Source: Hymenolepis diminuta
Lineage: Eukaryota; Platyhelminthes; Cestoda; Cyclophyllidea; Hymenolepididae
NCBI GenBank assembly: GCA_900708905.1
Contig: CAADRB010000009.1
Span: forward strand, 631,435-695,434
Direction of reading: 5' to 3'
Length of the DNA stretch: 64,000 bases
This document shows, in pieces, positions 61,201 through 64,000 of the stretch. Each line of letters starts with the position of its first letter. The first letter of the stretch is position 1. Under the pieces are notes generated by a model. The model worked only from the letters and a program-made list of their open reading frames with translations, was not told the origin of the DNA and ran no database searches. The position numbers were made by a program, and so were the translations under genes.

Positions 61201-64000
61201 GGAAAAATGTTTAAGAAAGATCTTAAAAATATGAGTGAAACTGCCTGACTAATGAAAAAAGCCTAATGCCTTAGTTTCACATAATGAAACAATACTTTTC
61301 CCGAGAAAAATTCTTTATCTCTTAATTTCCGCCTTTTAAATTCCTTTTTATTCAAACGAATTTCCCAATATATCGGCTGAAAAACTATCGGGTACGTGTT
61401 TTTTATTATGGTATTTGAGTCCGATGAGTTTATATTTGCCATTTGTCCAAACCATTTAGGCAATCTAAGTTTCGGTTACCTAGCAGAGTAGATCATAGAA
61501 GCCCTCTTATTTCAAATTTTTCTAAACCCCGCCCGGCGACTTCACCAACATACTGAAAAAATATTGAATAGAGTATCTTTTACCTTTACCACAAAGGTTG
61601 CATTGTAGTATCCTTTCAGTAATTTCACAATTTGTCAACGTATAGTTGGCAGAAAAGCGATTTTTAATTTCACTCTCGTCTGGATCTCTTCATAGCCGCT
61701 TATTCCCATAACGTTTTAGAGGTTAGTAGCACCTTCAATAAATGCTGAAGGAAAAGATTAGATTCTCCTCCATTTTACTCACTCGCAAACTTAAGAGGAG
61801 GTAAGCCTAGTAAAAACCAAAAGGGAATTACTTATACTTTCGGTGTGGGGTAATGTTTATTCTTGAAGAGCTATTTTGTAGTACATTTCCCTAAGGATGA
61901 TGTTTGGAGAGGTCTACTGGAATTTCAGCAAATAAGAGTGGAAATCAAAGATTGTCTTTCATTTATTCTGATAGAAATAACAATTGCTTAAAGTCTTACT
62001 TTCCAATGAACTTGTTTAATAAAAAATTCGATCATTTATTCCTTTTAACCTCTCTTTAATCAGTATCAATTCTTTTGCTCGTAAAGCATGAGCATATCTC
62101 GCATGCAATGACTTCTCAGCATGCATGACAAAAGAATGTATCACAGACCTGAAGAAGTGCTTAAAATGAGGAGAAGTGAGATGCTCCAAGTATATTTAGA
62201 GGGAGTAAAAAGAAGAAAGAGAAGTTAGGGATTCAAATGTGATTTACTTAATCTGAATTGTGGATTGTCTATTTCTCGACTCAACAAACCTAGAGAAGAC
62301 TTGGTTATTGCCTGCATCAAGATTCGATGTCTAATTTCCTTATTATAATGTTTGACTTCAGTATTTAACTAATAGCTATTTTGTAATTTGTATTTCAATT
62401 TCTGGATAAAAGATAAAATGGTTTTAATAATTTTTACTAAATCATTAATTTATTGCACATCTAATTGGTTGTGCTTTTGCACATTTTTAGCACCAACTAC
62501 CATTTATTTTTACCATGTGATCATCAAACACCATTCCACCTTATAATTAGGATTCATTCACAGAATAATCATCAGATATTGTTAAATGTGAATAGACGTA
62601 ATACAAACTATATGATTAGTTTAAATAATTAGTTTAAAATTATCATCCTTTACCAGTCAGTTAATAACCGTAGCGAAATTTTTTAACTCATTCAATTTAA
62701 TTGGTCAGAGTGTAATGACCAGGTGTATCATTCTGTAATCTAAATTTCCTCTGTTTTACATTAAAATGGCGGCTGTTCGTCAATTTTTGTAATAATTAAG
62801 GCCATCACTTTGTGAAATACAAAAAATCGAACTTCACTCTGTATTTCGGGTTATATTCATTGCGACTGGATATATTAATTATCCCCATATGCTCTTATGA
62901 GACTCCAGCACATGTTATCTAATACAGCAACCAAACATACTGTCGGCACGCCAACAATCCTCTTAATCATTTTCATTCTTACCATTAAAATGGTGTCGTG
63001 GCCTACTGAAGAAATGCCGGGTGTGTCTCACTTTCTGGGACAAAGCAATCCCACAGCAATAGAAAGCACAATTTTGCAAAATACTGAAATCAAATTTCTG
63101 TGGGCGTGTACGCATGCGCTAGGATCACATTTAAATATAGAATATTTTAAAAGAAATTAGGTGAAATTTTGTACTGACATCCTTTAAAGGCAAATTATTA
63201 GAAGCAACACACCTTCAAAATCCCCCAAGTGTATGCATAAGAGGGAAGAGAGAGAAAAGGGGCTTAATTGCCTGGGTAGGTGGTTTTTTCCCCCATTCCC
63301 TCTTTTTCTCTATGTCAACACCACTTAATAATTTCTTCTCCCGGCGCTGTTTGATAGGGAAAAAGGGGGACTAGGACTGAGCTAAACTCCTTAAACTTGT
63401 GATATACATCTCTCTCTGTGATTTGTGTTTGCGTCATACGCCCTAATTGACAGATCTCTCTTTTCAAAATCTCTACCATAATTCGAGGAACTTTATATAA
63501 ACAACACTTAGTGAAAAGATACTTCCTTTCTCTTTCATGCTACTTAATTGGAACGCTGATTCAGTGAGGTTGGACAGTAAAGTATAATCAATCTATTCCC
63601 AGTTTCGTCAATCGCTCACCAATTAGAAGTGAGAGATCACACTGGAACTCCTCCACAGACAATAGCATTTTGTAAAGTGCAATTAGTGCTAAATGAGACG
63701 TTCTCGTTAATAAGCTATAAGTGGAACGTCTGAAAAAGCTGAAAAGTTATCCCAGACCCATTAAGTGTCAGTCCCAAAAAGTGTTCTAAGTTAGAAGTCT
63801 AAATAGAAACTAAATAAGCTTTTAAATGAGGTAGTCTAGAAAGTCTGTGATTTTGGTTGTCTGTTTAATATAGTTAAGCAGACAGTCTACAGTAGTTGTT
63901 TGAAAAGAACAAAAATATCTGGAGTACACTCTAAGTCTCGGCCGCTGTTTGCCTAACCGGTGAAGTTAGCCGTGTTGTGGAATATCATCCCAAATTTTAA
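58251..64000. other. No gene recognised; distal flank
   Basis: Scattered open frames under 90 codons on both strands. One of 62 codons at 58677-58865 (Arg/Lys-rich, KARRKW) follows the LINE remnant in the same orientation and may be more of the same element. No exon for a cysteine-rich or spacer module of the ADAMTSL-like gene was seen on the minus strand. Purine- and pyrimidine-rich patches lie near 63240-63310. Confidence 0.5.
59569..59584. repeat. TA microsatellite
   Basis: About eight AT units. Confidence 0.85.

Overview
The window looks like nuclear DNA from an invertebrate animal with a large, AT-rich genome (roughly two thirds A+T by eye). The evidence is GT-AG introns of 71 to 2,865 bases, a secreted extracellular-matrix protein made of animal-type domains, eroded Ty3/gypsy and non-LTR retroelements, and a diverged short repeat family with a tRNA-like head. 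The standard genetic code fits. I cannot fix the phylum; arthropod (for example copepod or chelicerate) or flatworm are both compatible.

Only one protein-coding gene is convincing. It lies on the minus strand at 50598-57432 and can be assembled completely by hand: 7 coding exons, 1,806 bases of CDS, 601 residues. It encodes a signal peptide, three thrombospondin type 1 repeats (TSRs), one immunoglobulin domain, three more TSRs and a C-terminal PLAC domain. This is the carboxy-half layout of ADAMTS-like proteins (ADAMTSL1/ADAMTSL3, 'punctin' type), without the metalloprotease, cysteine-rich and spacer modules. The expected role is a secreted matrix or basement-membrane glycoprotein.

Layout. 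1-1.1 kb: nothing recognised. 1.1-2.5 kb: decayed Ty3/gypsy element with gag-like and integrase remnants but no reverse transcriptase between them. 2.5-50.5 kb: a long gene desert containing three copies of the short repeat family (18.1, 43.5 and 49.0 kb), a possible RNase H fragment of a retroelement (24.3 kb), AT microsatellites, a purine tract, a C run and a 50-N assembly gap (41960-42009). 50.28-50.58 kb: GA-rich DNA just past the gene's 3' end. 50.6-57.4 kb: the gene, with a fourth repeat copy in intron 3. 57.95-58.25 kb: tail of a decayed non-LTR retrotransposon about 0.5 kb upstream of the start codon. 58.3-64 kb: no gene recognised.

No convincing undescribed system was found. The most interesting points are the compact ADAMTSL-like architecture, the recurring phase-0 intron exactly before the first cysteine of three TSRs, a single conserved O-fucosylation site, and the tRNA-like repeat family.
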